In this document: positions 9,068-19,051 of the stretch, piece by piece
Layout: each line of letters begins with the position of its first letter
How positions within the stretch are numbered: position 1 is the stretch's first letter
Source of the DNA: Steroidobacteraceae bacterium
Lineage (GTDB): Bacteria; Pseudomonadota; Gammaproteobacteria; Steroidobacterales; Steroidobacteraceae
Assembly (NCBI GenBank): GCA_027531255.1
Contig: JAPZRU010000031.1
Location: 1 to 56,717, forward strand
Reading direction: 5' to 3'
Length of the DNA stretch: 56,717 nucleotides
Translations under genes and position numbers: made by a program
Notes under the pieces: generated by a model
Seen by the model: only the letters and a program-made list of their open reading frames with translations
Told to the model about the DNA's origin: nothing
Databases searched by the model: none

Positions 9068-10549
9068 TCAGGGCCCCGCGGCACCCGCGCCGGCCGGCTG
9101 CGGGCCGCGACCCGGACCGTACGAGACGCCGACGTAGAACAGGTTCTCCTGGTATTCGAACGTGCTGAAGTCGGACTGCCGGTCCTCGTGGCGGTAGCTG
9201 AAGTTCAGCCCGAATCGCGACGTCAACTGCCAGTCGAGGCGCAGCTGTGCGTACAGGGTCTGGTCGCCCCGGCCCCGCTGCCTGAAATCGCGCTCGTTCC
9301 AGTTGACCGATGCCTGCGCAGAGAGATTCGGCCGCAGTCGGCGCGACGCCGAGAGGCCGGCCTCGGTGAAGTCCCGGTCCACGTCGATGCCCGGGTTCTG
9401 GTAGCGCTCGCGGCCCTGGCCGCCGGCAATCGAGAACGTCGTACGCGTCCGGGCCCAGTCGAGGCTCGCGCGCGCGTACTGGTACTTGACCGGCTGGTTG
9501 ACGACCGAGAGATCCGCGAGCACCGCGCCGACCGACTGCGGGTCGATGCCGGCCCCGATGAACACGATCTGCCCGTTGACGATGCGCGTCTCGCCGATCG
9601 CATCGCGCAGGATGTCGCCGCCGCTCCGGAACTCCTGTCCGGCCGACAGGTTCAGGTTCAGCGCCGGACTCAGGCGCCGATAGGCCGAGGCGCGCACCAG
9701 CGGCTCGCTCTCGGAGCCGGCGCGACCCTCGTTGCTCAGTTCGGAGAGACCCGCACCCAGCGAGAACCCGTAGCGCGCCCGCTGCGCGTCGAGGCTCGCG
9801 AAATACTCGCGGGTGTCGTACTCGCGCTCGCGCCCGAACCCGAAGCCGAACTCGTCCTCGTTCCGCACGCGCTGGAACGAGGCGTTCAGCGCCGCGGTGC
9901 TCGTGGCCGACAGGCGCCGGTAGAGCCGCGCGTTGCCGGAGTAACGCTGGTCGTCGCCGACGCCCTCGGAATAGTCGGTGCGCGCGTAGCGCGCGCCGAG
10001 ACCGAGTCCCGCCACCCCGCCGAGTCGCAGGTCGACGTCGGGGCCGGTCGAGAAGTAATTGACGTTGGTGCGGTTCTCGGGCGTCGACGGCGCGAACGTA
10101 TTGGTCGCGCTCTGCCCGAACGTGTTGTCCACGCTCCAGCTGATCCGGTCCGGCACGAACTCGTAGCGAGCGCCGGCGTTCACCGAGGCGCGCACGTCGC
10201 CGTCGTACGTGTTCTCGAGGTACTCCTCGTACGCGGCGTTGCCGACCAGCCGGTAGGTCAGGCGACCCTCGTCGCGGAACAGCGAGCCCGATACTCCGAC
10301 CGAGGCGATGGTGTCGGACTGGCCGTCCGGTTGCCGCGTGGCGTTCGTCGAGTGAGTCACGCCGCCGAACACCGACCACGTCGAGTGCGGCAGCTCGAAG
10401 CCTCCCAGGTACCCCTGTGCCGCCGCGGGTGCGGCGAAGCCGGCACCGACGATGACCGGACAAGCCAGCGCGACGGCGCGCGCCAGGGCGGGACTGCGGC
10501 TAGCACGCGGCGCGGAGCGCGGCGTGGACGAACGGGATTGCTCGGGCAC
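9068..10549 (-). CDS. Outer-membrane beta-barrel protein (TIGR03016-like, exosortase-associated type)
   Basis: A 493-residue protein with an N-terminal signal region (arginine-rich head, then a hydrophobic stretch ending GFAAPAAAQG), followed almost entirely by alternating aromatic/polar strands of an outer-membrane beta-barrel (TWSVFGGVTHSTNATR, RLTYRLVGNAAYEEYLEN, FGLNFSYRHEDRQSDFS, a last strand near LFYVGVSYGP). The layout resembles the uncharacterised PEP-CTERM-system-associated barrels (TIGR03016), which would link it to the EPS locus further right, but that is from memory of architecture. Start GTG at 10549 has GGAGGGCAGG just upstream. It stands alone between the GGDEF-EAL gene and typA. 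Confidence 0.72.
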   Translation of the reverse strand: MPEQSRSSTPRSAPRASRSPALARAVALACPVIVGAGFAAPAAAQGYLGGFELPHSTWSVFGGVTHSTNATRQPDGQSDTIASVGVSGSLFRDEGRLTYRLVGNAAYEEYLENTYDGDVRASVNAGARYEFVPDRISWSVDNTFGQSATNTFAPSTPENRTNVNYFSTGPDVDLRLGGVAGLGLGARYARTDYSEGVGDDQRYSGNARLYRRLSATSTAALNASFQRVRNEDEFGFGFGREREYDTREYFASLDAQRARYGFSLGAGLSELSNEGRAGSESEPLVRASAYRRLSPALNLNLSAGQEFRSGGDILRDAIGETRIVNGQIVFIGAGIDPQSVGAVLADLSVVNQPVKYQYARASLDWARTRTTFSIAGGQGRERYQNPGIDVDRDFTEAGLSASRRLRPNLSAQASVNWNERDFRQRGRGDQTLYAQLRLDWQLTSRFGLNFSYRHEDRQSDFSTFEYQENLFYVGVSYGPGRGPQPAGAGAAGP

Positions 10550-10702
10550 GACCTGCCCTCCGGCTGGAACACCGCCCGCAAGTGTACGGGACGGACGCTT
10601 GCGGGGCGAAACCGGGCGCGCCGTGCCCAGCCCAAAGGTACCGTCGAGTGCCGCCAGGTGCCTGCGGCACGGAGCCGGTTCGAAGCAGGCGCGCTCGGCG
10701 CC

Positions 10703-12520
<1,818 letters not shown>

Positions 12521-12626
12521 GAAGGGGGCACTCGGGGAGGGGAAATGGACAACGCGGCGCGCCGCCTGGACGGCCGCCGGAGGGCGCGCAGTATAGGGGG
12601 TCTAACGGGGCGGCGTCGTCAGCGCT

Positions 12627-13220
12627 TCAGGCACCGGACGGGCTGCCGACGACGACCGGCACGCCGAACGTGCGATTGGCCGGGCCCGTGGGCAGTTCCA
12701 GCCTCATCGCGACGTTGACCACCCGGGTGCCCGGCCGAGCCGACACGGCCGTGATCGTGAAGCGGTGGACGGAGCCGGCCTGCAGCCGCTCGAAGGCCAA
12801 CCCCTCGGCCGGCGAGACCACCTCGAGCCCGTGGCTGCCGGTGATCACGGCGCGCAACGACAGCAGGGCGGACTGCGGCAGCACGGCGAGTTCGAGCGTG
12901 AAGGGCTCGCCGGGCCGGGGCGCCGTGGCGAGAGCGAACCGCAGTTCGACGGGCGCGGTGGCCGCGCCGACGGTGACGGCCCGCGGCATCTGCTGCTGGA
13001 CGGCGACGACCTCGGGGTCGGGCTCGTCCTCGGCGGCCGCCGGCGCCGCGGGCTTGGGACCGGCCGCGGGCGTGGCTGCGGGCGGTGGATCACTGCCACA
13101 GGCAGCCAGAGTGCCGATGAAAATGAACAACGGCAACCACACTCGAACTGACCGGCCACGCACGCAAGTCAGCAGCGCGGCACTACGGTGGGTAGCGCCA
13201 AGGCGGCGACGAAAAATCAC
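12627..13220 (-). CDS. Small lipoprotein of unknown function
   Basis: A 197-residue protein with a lipoprotein signal (LPLFIFIGTLAACGSD, lipobox LAAC-G, Cys about residue 41), a Pro/Ala-rich spacer (PPPAATPAAGPKPAAPAAA), then a compact domain rich in beta strands (VELRFALATAPRPGEPFTLEL, VHRFTITAV, VVNVAMRLELP) that reads like an immunoglobulin-type fold. Start GTG at 13220 sits one base past the TGA of the upstream glycosyltransferase, with AAAGG ahead, so the two are probably co-translated. A later GTG at 13163 would give a more usual 22-residue signal. No specific function is recognised. Confidence 0.7.
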   Translation of the reverse strand: MIFRRRLGATHRSAALLTCVRGRSVRVWLPLFIFIGTLAACGSDPPPAATPAAGPKPAAPAAAEDEPDPEVVAVQQQMPRAVTVGAATAPVELRFALATAPRPGEPFTLELAVLPQSALLSLRAVITGSHGLEVVSPAEGLAFERLQAGSVHRFTITAVSARPGTRVVNVAMRLELPTGPANRTFGVPVVVGSPSGA

Positions 13221-13221
13221 A

Positions 13222-14067
13222 TCAGGAGCCTTTCTTCAGTGTGCGCGCAACCCGAGATGCGAACACATCGAGCCAAGTCGGCGTCATGACGGGCACCGCT
13301 AGCGACGAGTAGTGCGACCTGAAGTGCGCACGGTGCCCGCGATCCGACCCGGTAGTTGTGTAAAGGAACCCTAAATCACGTCGCGCCTCGACGAAACGAT
13401 GAGGGTACGTAGGCAGCAGAGGTGCGATCGCAAGCGTGTATGCAACGGGTCCCGTGGTACGAAGCACGCCAACCCAGCCGGTGCCAACCTTGGGCGCATG
13501 ATAACTAGCGATGCTCTTCAGAACACGAATGATCACGGCCCTGAGGAATGGGTGCCCCGCAGCGGCAGCGACGTGCCACTGCTGGAACTCGCCCCGCGGC
13601 ATGTGAGCGAGATCCGGGAAACCCTTGAAGCGACCCCATCCGGACTGTGGCTCCGACGGGTCTTGCGGCCAATGGGAAAGGAGATACTTGTCATCTTCAC
13701 GGATCACGTCGTCCAGAGGACGCTCTAGCCCGCTCTTGATGTCCAGATAGACTCCGCCAACCTTGTAGACGAGGAGGTATCGAAACAGGTCGGCACGCGC
13801 TGCGCCGTACCGCGGATCTATTCGGAGGAACAGCCTGAGAACTCGTGAGCTGTACTCTTTACGGATGAACGTTACGATCGCTTCATCATCATAAAGGTTG
13901 TACGCCCAAGTCGGGTTCAGCGCGCGAATCCTTTCGGCGTTCTGGGCAAGGGCAGCCGGCAACTGCGCCGCATGATATGTCTGGTGTATCTGCCGAGGGA
14001 TCCTGCTTGACATCTCCATTGCAGGAACCAGATCGGGGGTTACCAGGAGCGCGCGCTGCCGCAGCAT
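13222..14067 (-). CDS. Och1/TcdA-type sugar glycosyltransferase (Gly_transf_sug family)
   Basis: About 281 residues. The N-terminal IPRQIHQTYH and the block ARADLFRYLLVYKVGGVYLD are the hallmarks of glycosyltransferases with the DXD sugar-binding region (COG3774/OCH1-like), which add a hexose to a glycan. Where many members read DxD after GGVY, this one has LDIKS, so the second acidic residue is replaced by Lys. The gene is visibly richer in A/T than its neighbours, suggesting separate acquisition. The start is ambiguous: ATG 14067 (MLRQRALL), ATG 14019 (MEMSSRIP) or upstream GTG codons. It lies directly upstream of the lipoprotein gene. Confidence 0.78.
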   Translation of the reverse strand: MLRQRALLVTPDLVPAMEMSSRIPRQIHQTYHAAQLPAALAQNAERIRALNPTWAYNLYDDEAIVTFIRKEYSSRVLRLFLRIDPRYGAARADLFRYLLVYKVGGVYLDIKSGLERPLDDVIREDDKYLLSHWPQDPSEPQSGWGRFKGFPDLAHMPRGEFQQWHVAAAAGHPFLRAVIIRVLKSIASYHAPKVGTGWVGVLRTTGPVAYTLAIAPLLPTYPHRFVEARRDLGFLYTTTGSDRGHRAHFRSHYSSLAVPVMTPTWLDVFASRVARTLKKGS

Positions 14068-14170
14068 CCATCGCCCCACCCTCACGGGAACACGCACAGC
14101 GGCTCCGATATGTTCATACGGATTGCGCGGATTGTTATCGTACCGCAATCCGCGTCCGCGCCTCACTGAA

Positions 14171-15154
14171 TCACGGATCGATCCCTGCCGCGTCCAGCGT
14201 CTCCAGCTGTTCGCCGAGCTGGCGGACGTGCTCTTCCCAGTAGCGCGGCGTCCCGAACCAGGTGAACGCCTGCGGGAAGGCCGGGTCGGTCCAGCGGCGC
14301 GCCAGCCACGCGGCATAGTGGATCATCCGCAGCGCGCGCAGCGGCTCGACGAGCACGAGCTCCGTGCGATCGAAGACGGCGAACTGCTCGTAACCCTCGA
14401 GCAGGTCGCGCAGCTGGGCGCTCATCTCCGCGGGGCTGCCCGCCAGCAGCATCCACAGGTCCTGGATCGCGGGGCCGGTCATGCAGTCGTCCAGGTCCAC
14501 GAAGTGCGGGCCACCGTCGGTCCACAGCACGTTGCCGCGGTGGCAGTCGCCGTGGATCCGGAACGTGCGGAGCGGCGCCGCCACCTCGAAGCGCGCCTCG
14601 ATCACCTCCACCAGCGCGTCCACGGTGTCGCGATAGCGGTCGACGAGGTACGACGGCAGCCAGTCGCCGCCCAGGATGAAGCGAGCCGGTTCCAGCGCGA
14701 GCCACTCCACCGCCAGCGTCGGTCGGTGCTCGAACCTGCGCGCCGCACCGACGCGGTGCAGCCGCCCGAGATAGCGGCCCATCCACAGGCGGTCGTCCTT
14801 CGCCTCGAGGTCGGGCCAGCGACCACCGCGGCGGGGGAACACCGCGTAGCGGAAGCCCGCGTACGCGTGCAGGGTGCGGCCCGCGTACTCGAGCGGCGCG
14901 ACGAGCGGGATCTCGGCCTCGGCGAGTTCGCGCGCAAACGCGTGTTCCTCGAGGATCGCCGCGTCGCTCCAGCGCCCGGGCCGGTAGAACTTCACGACCA
15001 CGGGCGCGGCGTCCTCGAGCCCCACCTGGTAGACGCGGTTCTCGTAGCTGTTGAGCGCGAGCACGCGCCCGTCCGTTCCGAGACCCGTGCGCTCGACCGC
15101 CTCGAGCACCACGTCGGGCGTCAGTTCCGCATACGGTGCAGGTCGCGCGCGCAT
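14171..15154 (-). CDS. srkA: Stress response serine/threonine kinase SrkA (YihE/RdoA)
   Basis: A 327-residue aminoglycoside-phosphotransferase-fold kinase. VLALNSYENRVYQVGLED and VVVKFYRPGRWSDAAILEEH form the nucleotide-binding lobe (Lys in VVVKF). FRIHGDCHRGNVLW is the catalytic loop (H-G-D-x-H-x-x-N) and FVDLDDCMTGPAIQDLW the Mg-binding loop. Members of the SrkA group counter stress-linked programmed death in E. coli. ATG 15154 gives the family N-terminus (PYAELTPDVVLEAVE) and the normal length. Divergent from galE. Confidence 0.92.
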   Translation of the reverse strand: MRARPAPYAELTPDVVLEAVERTGLGTDGRVLALNSYENRVYQVGLEDAAPVVVKFYRPGRWSDAAILEEHAFARELAEAEIPLVAPLEYAGRTLHAYAGFRYAVFPRRGGRWPDLEAKDDRLWMGRYLGRLHRVGAARRFEHRPTLAVEWLALEPARFILGGDWLPSYLVDRYRDTVDALVEVIEARFEVAAPLRTFRIHGDCHRGNVLWTDGGPHFVDLDDCMTGPAIQDLWMLLAGSPAEMSAQLRDLLEGYEQFAVFDRTELVLVEPLRALRMIHYAAWLARRWTDPAFPQAFTWFGTPRYWEEHVRQLGEQLETLDAAGIDP

Positions 15155-15262
15155 CGGACGATTATGCCCGCGAGGCGCGATTCTGCGGGCCGTTTCGCAA
15201 GGCGATGCAGGAGCCACTGCTATCCTACGCGCCTCCCCGCAGGGGCATTCTCGGGACTCGAC

Positions 15263-16240
15263 ATGCAGCGCAAGGGCATTCTCGTCACCGGCGGCGCCGG
15301 CTACATCGGCAGCCACGTCGTGCGCCAGCTCGGCGAAGCCGGCGAACGCGTGGTCACGCTCGACAACCTGTCGCGCGGGTTTCGCCAGGCCGTCACGCAC
15401 GGCGAACTGGTGATCGGCGACACGGGCGATCGCGCGCTCGTGCTCGACGTCCTGCGGCGTCACGAGATCGACACCGTGATGCACTTCGCGGCCTTCACGA
15501 TCGTGCCGGAGTCCGTCGCCGAGCCCCTGAAGTACTACGCGAACAACACCTGCAGCACCCGCAGCCTGCTCGAGTGCTGCGTCGAGGCGGGCGTGGAGCA
15601 TTTCGTGTTCTCCTCGACCGCCGCCGTGTACGGCATGCCGGCAGGCGGCGTCGCAGCGGAAGACTCGCCGACGGTGCCGATCAATCCCTACGGCACCTCG
15701 AAGCTCATGAGCGAGACGATGCTGCGCGACGTCTCGGCTTCGACCAGGCTGCGTCACGTCGTGCTGCGCTACTTCAACGTCGCGGGCTCCGATCCGCAGG
15801 GCCGCATCGGCCAGTCCACGCCGCAGGCCACCCTGCTGACCAAGGTCGCGGTCGAGCACGTGGTCGGCAAGCGCCCGCACGTGTCGATCTTCGGCACCGA
15901 CTACGACACGCCGGACGGCACCGGCGTGCGCGACTACATCCACGTCGAGGATCTGGCGAGCGCGCACCTGAAGGCGCTCGACTACCTGCGCGCCGGCGGC
16001 AAGTCCGCGACGATGAACTGCGGCTACGGGCACGGCTACAGCGTCCGCGAAGTGCTGAAGGCGGTCGAACGCGCCGCCGGCAAGCCCTTGGTGATCCGCG
16101 AGGAGCCGCGCCGCGCCGGCGACCCGCCGGTGCTCATCGCGAAGGTCGACCGCGTGCGCCAGGTGCTCGGCTGGCAGCCGAAGTACGACGACCTCGACGC
16201 GATCGTGACCCACGCGCTCGCCTGGGAACGCAAGCTGTAG
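15263..16240 (+). CDS. galE: UDP-glucose 4-epimerase
   Basis: A 325-residue short-chain-dehydrogenase-fold epimerase interconverting UDP-glucose and UDP-galactose. ILVTGGAGYIGSHVVRQL is the NAD-binding motif, TLDNLSRG follows, then FSSTAAVYG and YGTSK (catalytic Tyr/Lys) and VRDYIHVEDLASAH. Length is slightly short of 330-340 but complete. It is the only plus-strand gene between 169 and 17572 and probably supplies UDP-galactose to the glycosyltransferases on either side. ATG 15263 fits the family start; the ribosome site (GGGAC) is weak. Confidence 0.94.
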   Translation: MQRKGILVTGGAGYIGSHVVRQLGEAGERVVTLDNLSRGFRQAVTHGELVIGDTGDRALVLDVLRRHEIDTVMHFAAFTIVPESVAEPLKYYANNTCSTRSLLECCVEAGVEHFVFSSTAAVYGMPAGGVAAEDSPTVPINPYGTSKLMSETMLRDVSASTRLRHVVLRYFNVAGSDPQGRIGQSTPQATLLTKVAVEHVVGKRPHVSIFGTDYDTPDGTGVRDYIHVEDLASAHLKALDYLRAGGKSATMNCGYGHGYSVREVLKAVERAAGKPLVIREEPRRAGDPPVLIAKVDRVRQVLGWQPKYDDLDAIVTHALAWERKL

Positions 16241-16265
16241 CAGAGGAGGGATCGGGCCCCTCGTC

Positions 16266-16620
16266 TCACGCCACCTGCGCGCCCCGTCGCCGGTCGCCCT
16301 GGCGTCGGTCGGACCGTCGCCGTTCGTTGATGGGCACCACCTGCGCGGATGGCGGCGTCGCGATCGCCGCCAGCGCACCCACCGCGGACACCAGCCGCAG
16401 CGGCATCACCGACAGCAACGTGATCGCCTCCCACGCCAGCCCGAACAGCCTGAACGGCCCGCACTGCGTCGCACCCGCCTCGCGGGCGCGGCGGTGGTAA
16501 CTCACGGTCGCCGAGGGGAGCCCCAGAACTCGTCGTCCCGCAGGTCCGCGTCGATCGTGACGTAGACGTCGGCCTCGGACTCGAGCAGCCCGGCCAGCAT
16601 CGCACCCCTCAGGAGGCTCG
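16266..16620 (-). pseudogene. GtrB-like GT2 glycosyltransferase remnant (ends kept, middle lost)
   Basis: Two pieces of a GtrB/dolichyl-phosphate-sugar synthase can be read. Upstream is AMLAGLLESEADVYVTIDADLRDD, the region holding the DAD metal site. In another frame, VSYHRRAREAG, LAWEAITLLSVMPLRL and a charged tail match the family's late part (normally YxRxARxAGxTKYPLRKM...ITSFSxxPLRL). About 100 residues that separate these pieces in intact enzymes are absent, and the join changes frame. The start of the gene is also missing: the remnant begins at the 3' end of gtrA. GtrB normally charges undecaprenyl phosphate with a sugar for GtrA-dependent transfer, so the neighbouring GtrA has lost its partner here. 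Confidence 0.72.
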
Positions 16621-17007
16621 TGCGTAGACCCAGCGACTCGCGACCGCGAAATTCACGAACAGCCCCGTCCCGGTCGCGACCACCTGGGCGAGCACATAGT
16701 GCAGGCCGAGCGCGTGGTGCAACACCCACATGATGCCGGCGTTCAGCGTCAGCCCGAATCCGGTCATCGCTGCGAAGCGCACGGCCGTACCCGCGTGTGC
16801 GCGATCCGACGAGAACGTCCACCGGTAGTTCGCGAAATACCCGAACACCGCGGCCGTGACGTAGCCGACCGTGGAGGCGCGCACCGCCGGCAGCTCCGCA
16901 AGCTCGACGAGCGCGATCAGCACCGCGTACTGGATCACCGTGGCGGTGCCGCCGACGAGGGCGAACCGCAGGAACCGCTCGAAGCGGCCGAACGCGCGCA
17001 GGTTCAC
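16609..17007 (-). CDS. gtrA: GtrA-family membrane protein
   Basis: A 132-residue integral membrane protein with four predicted membrane helices. FLRFALVGGTATVIQYAVL is the typical first helix, followed by YVTAAVFGYFANYRWTFSS, the conserved N-Y-x-x-T-F/W-x-F block, and a last helix FVNFAVASRWVYAR. GtrA proteins are thought to flip undecaprenyl-phosphate-linked sugars for glycan or O-antigen decoration. GTG 17007 overlaps the TGA of the upstream gene (GTGA), showing coupling. Downstream it runs into the GtrB-like remnant. Confidence 0.85.
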   Translation of the reverse strand: MNLRAFGRFERFLRFALVGGTATVIQYAVLIALVELAELPAVRASTVGYVTAAVFGYFANYRWTFSSDRAHAGTAVRFAAMTGFGLTLNAGIMWVLHHALGLHYVLAQVVATGTGLFVNFAVASRWVYARAS

Positions 17008-17450
17008 GGGCGGCTCACCGCGACCGTTCCGCGAGCCGCGCGACGTCGCACGGTCGCGAACGAGGCCGCGTGCGCCGTCTGGCTCACCGACCCGCGGCGG
17101 GGCGCCGTGATCACCGGCAGCACCGTCGAGCCCGGCGGCACGAGCACGAGCGCGACGAACGCCACGGCCGACAGCAGTTCCAGCGGCTCGCGGGTCGGCG
17201 CCAGCGCGTAGCGCACGAGCCCGTGCCGTTCGCGCGCGAGCCTCACGAGCGACAGCACGCCGACGATGCCGATGGTGAACATCAGCGCCGTCGGGTACAC
17301 GAGGTAAGCGCAGACCACCACCGTCGCATAGACCAGGGCGCCCAGCAGCCCGGCCAGGCTCCCCCAGAGCGGCAGGTAGCCGACCCCGAGGGCCGCGAAC
17401 GAAGCCCAAGCGACGGCCGACGGCGCCGGTCGACGTTCGTCTCGTAGCAA
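17004..17450 (-). CDS. Small membrane protein of unknown function, coupled to gtrA
   Basis: A 148-residue protein with four hydrophobic segments (AVAWASFAALGVGYLP; GLLGALVYATVVVCAYLVY; ALMFTIGIVGVLSLV; LLSAVAFVALVLVPPG) and a basic C-terminus. No family is recognised. The start is taken as TTG 17450 because GGAGG lies five bases ahead and the N-terminus then reads as a normal membrane protein; upstream extension gives only low-complexity sequence. The stop overlaps the gtrA start by four bases, so the pair are probably one unit acting in lipid-linked sugar transfer (inference). Confidence 0.6.
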   Translation of the reverse strand: MLRDERRPAPSAVAWASFAALGVGYLPLWGSLAGLLGALVYATVVVCAYLVYPTALMFTIGIVGVLSLVRLARERHGLVRYALAPTREPLELLSAVAFVALVLVPPGSTVLPVITAPRRGSVSQTAHAASFATVRRRAARGTVAVSRP

Positions 17451-17460
17451 CCTCGCCTCC
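17451..17460 (-). promoter_or_regulatory. Ribosome binding site deciding a TTG start
   Basis: On the minus strand GGAGGCGAGG directly precedes TTG 17450. The GGAGG core is spaced five bases from the TTG, which is the reason for placing the start of the small membrane protein there. Confidence 0.5.
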
Positions 17461-17572
17461 CTGCCCGCACCGCCGGCCCCCGCCTGCGGCCACGGTCGCG
17501 CATGATGCGTCAGGCCACGGTGCGGCGGGTGCTTTCCCGCGGCGCTGCGAAGCTCTGCGTTATGATGGCGCA

Positions 17573-19042
17573 ATGTTCACGGGCCGCCCCAGATCGCTGA
17601 GCGGACTCCTGCTGATCGGCTTCGCGCTGGTCACGATCCCGCTGCTCGTCGCCGTCGTGAACGCCACCGTCCAGATGCGCCGGCTTGCGCAGCAGAGCGA
17701 AACCCTCGTCGTGCAGGGCGTGCAGGCCACGCGCCACGCGCAGGAGCTGTTCCAGCAGGTCGTCGCGCTCGAGCGCACCGCCCGCCTCTACAACGTGCTC
17801 GGCGACGTCAAGCTGCGACAGGTGTACGGCCAGCACCTGCGCGCGTTCCAGGGCAGCTTGAGCGCGCTCGAGACCGTCGCGCCCGATCCGCGGTCGTCCG
17901 AACTGATCGCCGTGGCGCGCGCGGACGCCGAGCTGCTCGGCCGCACGCTCGACGCGGCACCGCCGGGCTCGCCGCAGCTCGTCGGCGCGATCGACGAGTT
18001 CACCGGCGTCAACGAGACGGTCGGCCAGCTCGGCGCACGCACGAGCGCCGGGATCGACGCCGAACTCCGCGAACTGCAGGTCATCGCGGCCAGCACGCAG
18101 CGCCGGCTGTTCTGGCAGGCCGCCGCGCTCGTGCCGGGCACCGCGCTGATCGTGCTGGTGTTCGTCTCGCTGCTCGCCCGCCCGATCCGCCAGATCGACC
18201 AGGCGATCAGCGAACTCGGCCGCGGCACCTTCTCGCGCCCCGTCGTGGTGCAGGGCCCGACGGACCTCGAGCGTCTCGGTCGCCAGCTCGAGTGGCTGCG
18301 CGTGCGGCTCCTCGACCTCGCGCAGGAAAAGAACCGGTTCCTGCGGCACATCTCACACGAGTTGAAGACGCCGCTCGCCAACATCCGCGAGGGTACCGAA
18401 CTCCTGATGGAAGGCGCCGTCGGCCCGCTCGACGCGAACCAGCGCGAGGTCACCGGCATCCTGCGCGAGAACGGCATCAAGCTGCAGCGGCTGATCGAGA
18501 ACCTGCTGTCGTTCAGCGCGTGGCAGTCGAAGAGCGTCGGCCTCGAGCTGAGCCAGTTCGCGCTGAAGCCGCTTGTGCAGGCCGTGGTCGACGCGCAGCA
18601 GCTCGCGATCGTCGCGCAGCAGATCCGCGTGGACCTCAAGATCCAGCAGGTCGAGGTCACGGCGGACCGCGGCAAGCTGCGGCTGATACTCGACAACCTG
18701 CTGTCGAACGCGGTGAAGTTCACGCCTCGGGGCGGCACGATCTTCATCCACGCGCTCACCTACCGCGAGCAACTGGTCATCGACGTGGCCGACACCGGCC
18801 CGGGCATCCCGAAGGACGAACGCGCGCAGATCTTCGAGGCGTTCTACACCGGCAAGGCACAGCATGGAGGACACGTGAAGGGCACCGGCATCGGCCTCTC
18901 GGTGGTGATGGAGTTCGTGCAGGCGCACGGCGGGCGCATCGAGCTCGTCGACGGCGTGCACCCCGGCGCGCATTTCCGGATTCGCCTGCCCGCGCGGCCG
19001 GCGGCCGTCCGGCCCGCCGATCCTGCCGACGCGGCGGCCTGA
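17573..19042 (+). CDS. glrK: GlrK/QseE-type sensor histidine kinase
   Basis: A 489-residue membrane kinase. One helix near residues 9-33, a periplasmic helical sensor region (about 34-180), a second helix near 181-205 (ALVPGTALIVLVFVSLLA), a HAMP linker, the phosphoacceptor FLRHISHELKTPLANIREG, the ATP-binding N box DNLLSNAVKFTP, and G boxes DTGPGIP and GTGIGLSV. Gene order kinase-lipoprotein-AAA regulator matches glrK-qseG-glrR (qseE-qseG-qseF), which in enterobacteria responds to the envelope and drives sigma54-dependent glmY. The ATG at 17573 lies seven bases after TATGAT (17561-17566), so transcription might begin at the start codon. Confidence 0.87.
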   Translation: MFTGRPRSLSGLLLIGFALVTIPLLVAVVNATVQMRRLAQQSETLVVQGVQATRHAQELFQQVVALERTARLYNVLGDVKLRQVYGQHLRAFQGSLSALETVAPDPRSSELIAVARADAELLGRTLDAAPPGSPQLVGAIDEFTGVNETVGQLGARTSAGIDAELRELQVIAASTQRRLFWQAAALVPGTALIVLVFVSLLARPIRQIDQAISELGRGTFSRPVVVQGPTDLERLGRQLEWLRVRLLDLAQEKNRFLRHISHELKTPLANIREGTELLMEGAVGPLDANQREVTGILRENGIKLQRLIENLLSFSAWQSKSVGLELSQFALKPLVQAVVDAQQLAIVAQQIRVDLKIQQVEVTADRGKLRLILDNLLSNAVKFTPRGGTIFIHALTYREQLVIDVADTGPGIPKDERAQIFEAFYTGKAQHGGHVKGTGIGLSVVMEFVQAHGGRIELVDGVHPGAHFRIRLPARPAAVRPADPADAAA

Positions 19043-19051
19043 GTCCGGCCG

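Noticed and set aside
14123-15262. An N-terminal extension of galE of about 380 residues
   Set aside because: The extension is antisense to srkA. GalE homology starts at ATG 15263 with the NAD-binding motif near its start.
16241-16265. GAGGG...CCCTC hairpin as a galE terminator
   Set aside because: Five-pair stem with no T tract; too weak at this G+C to call.
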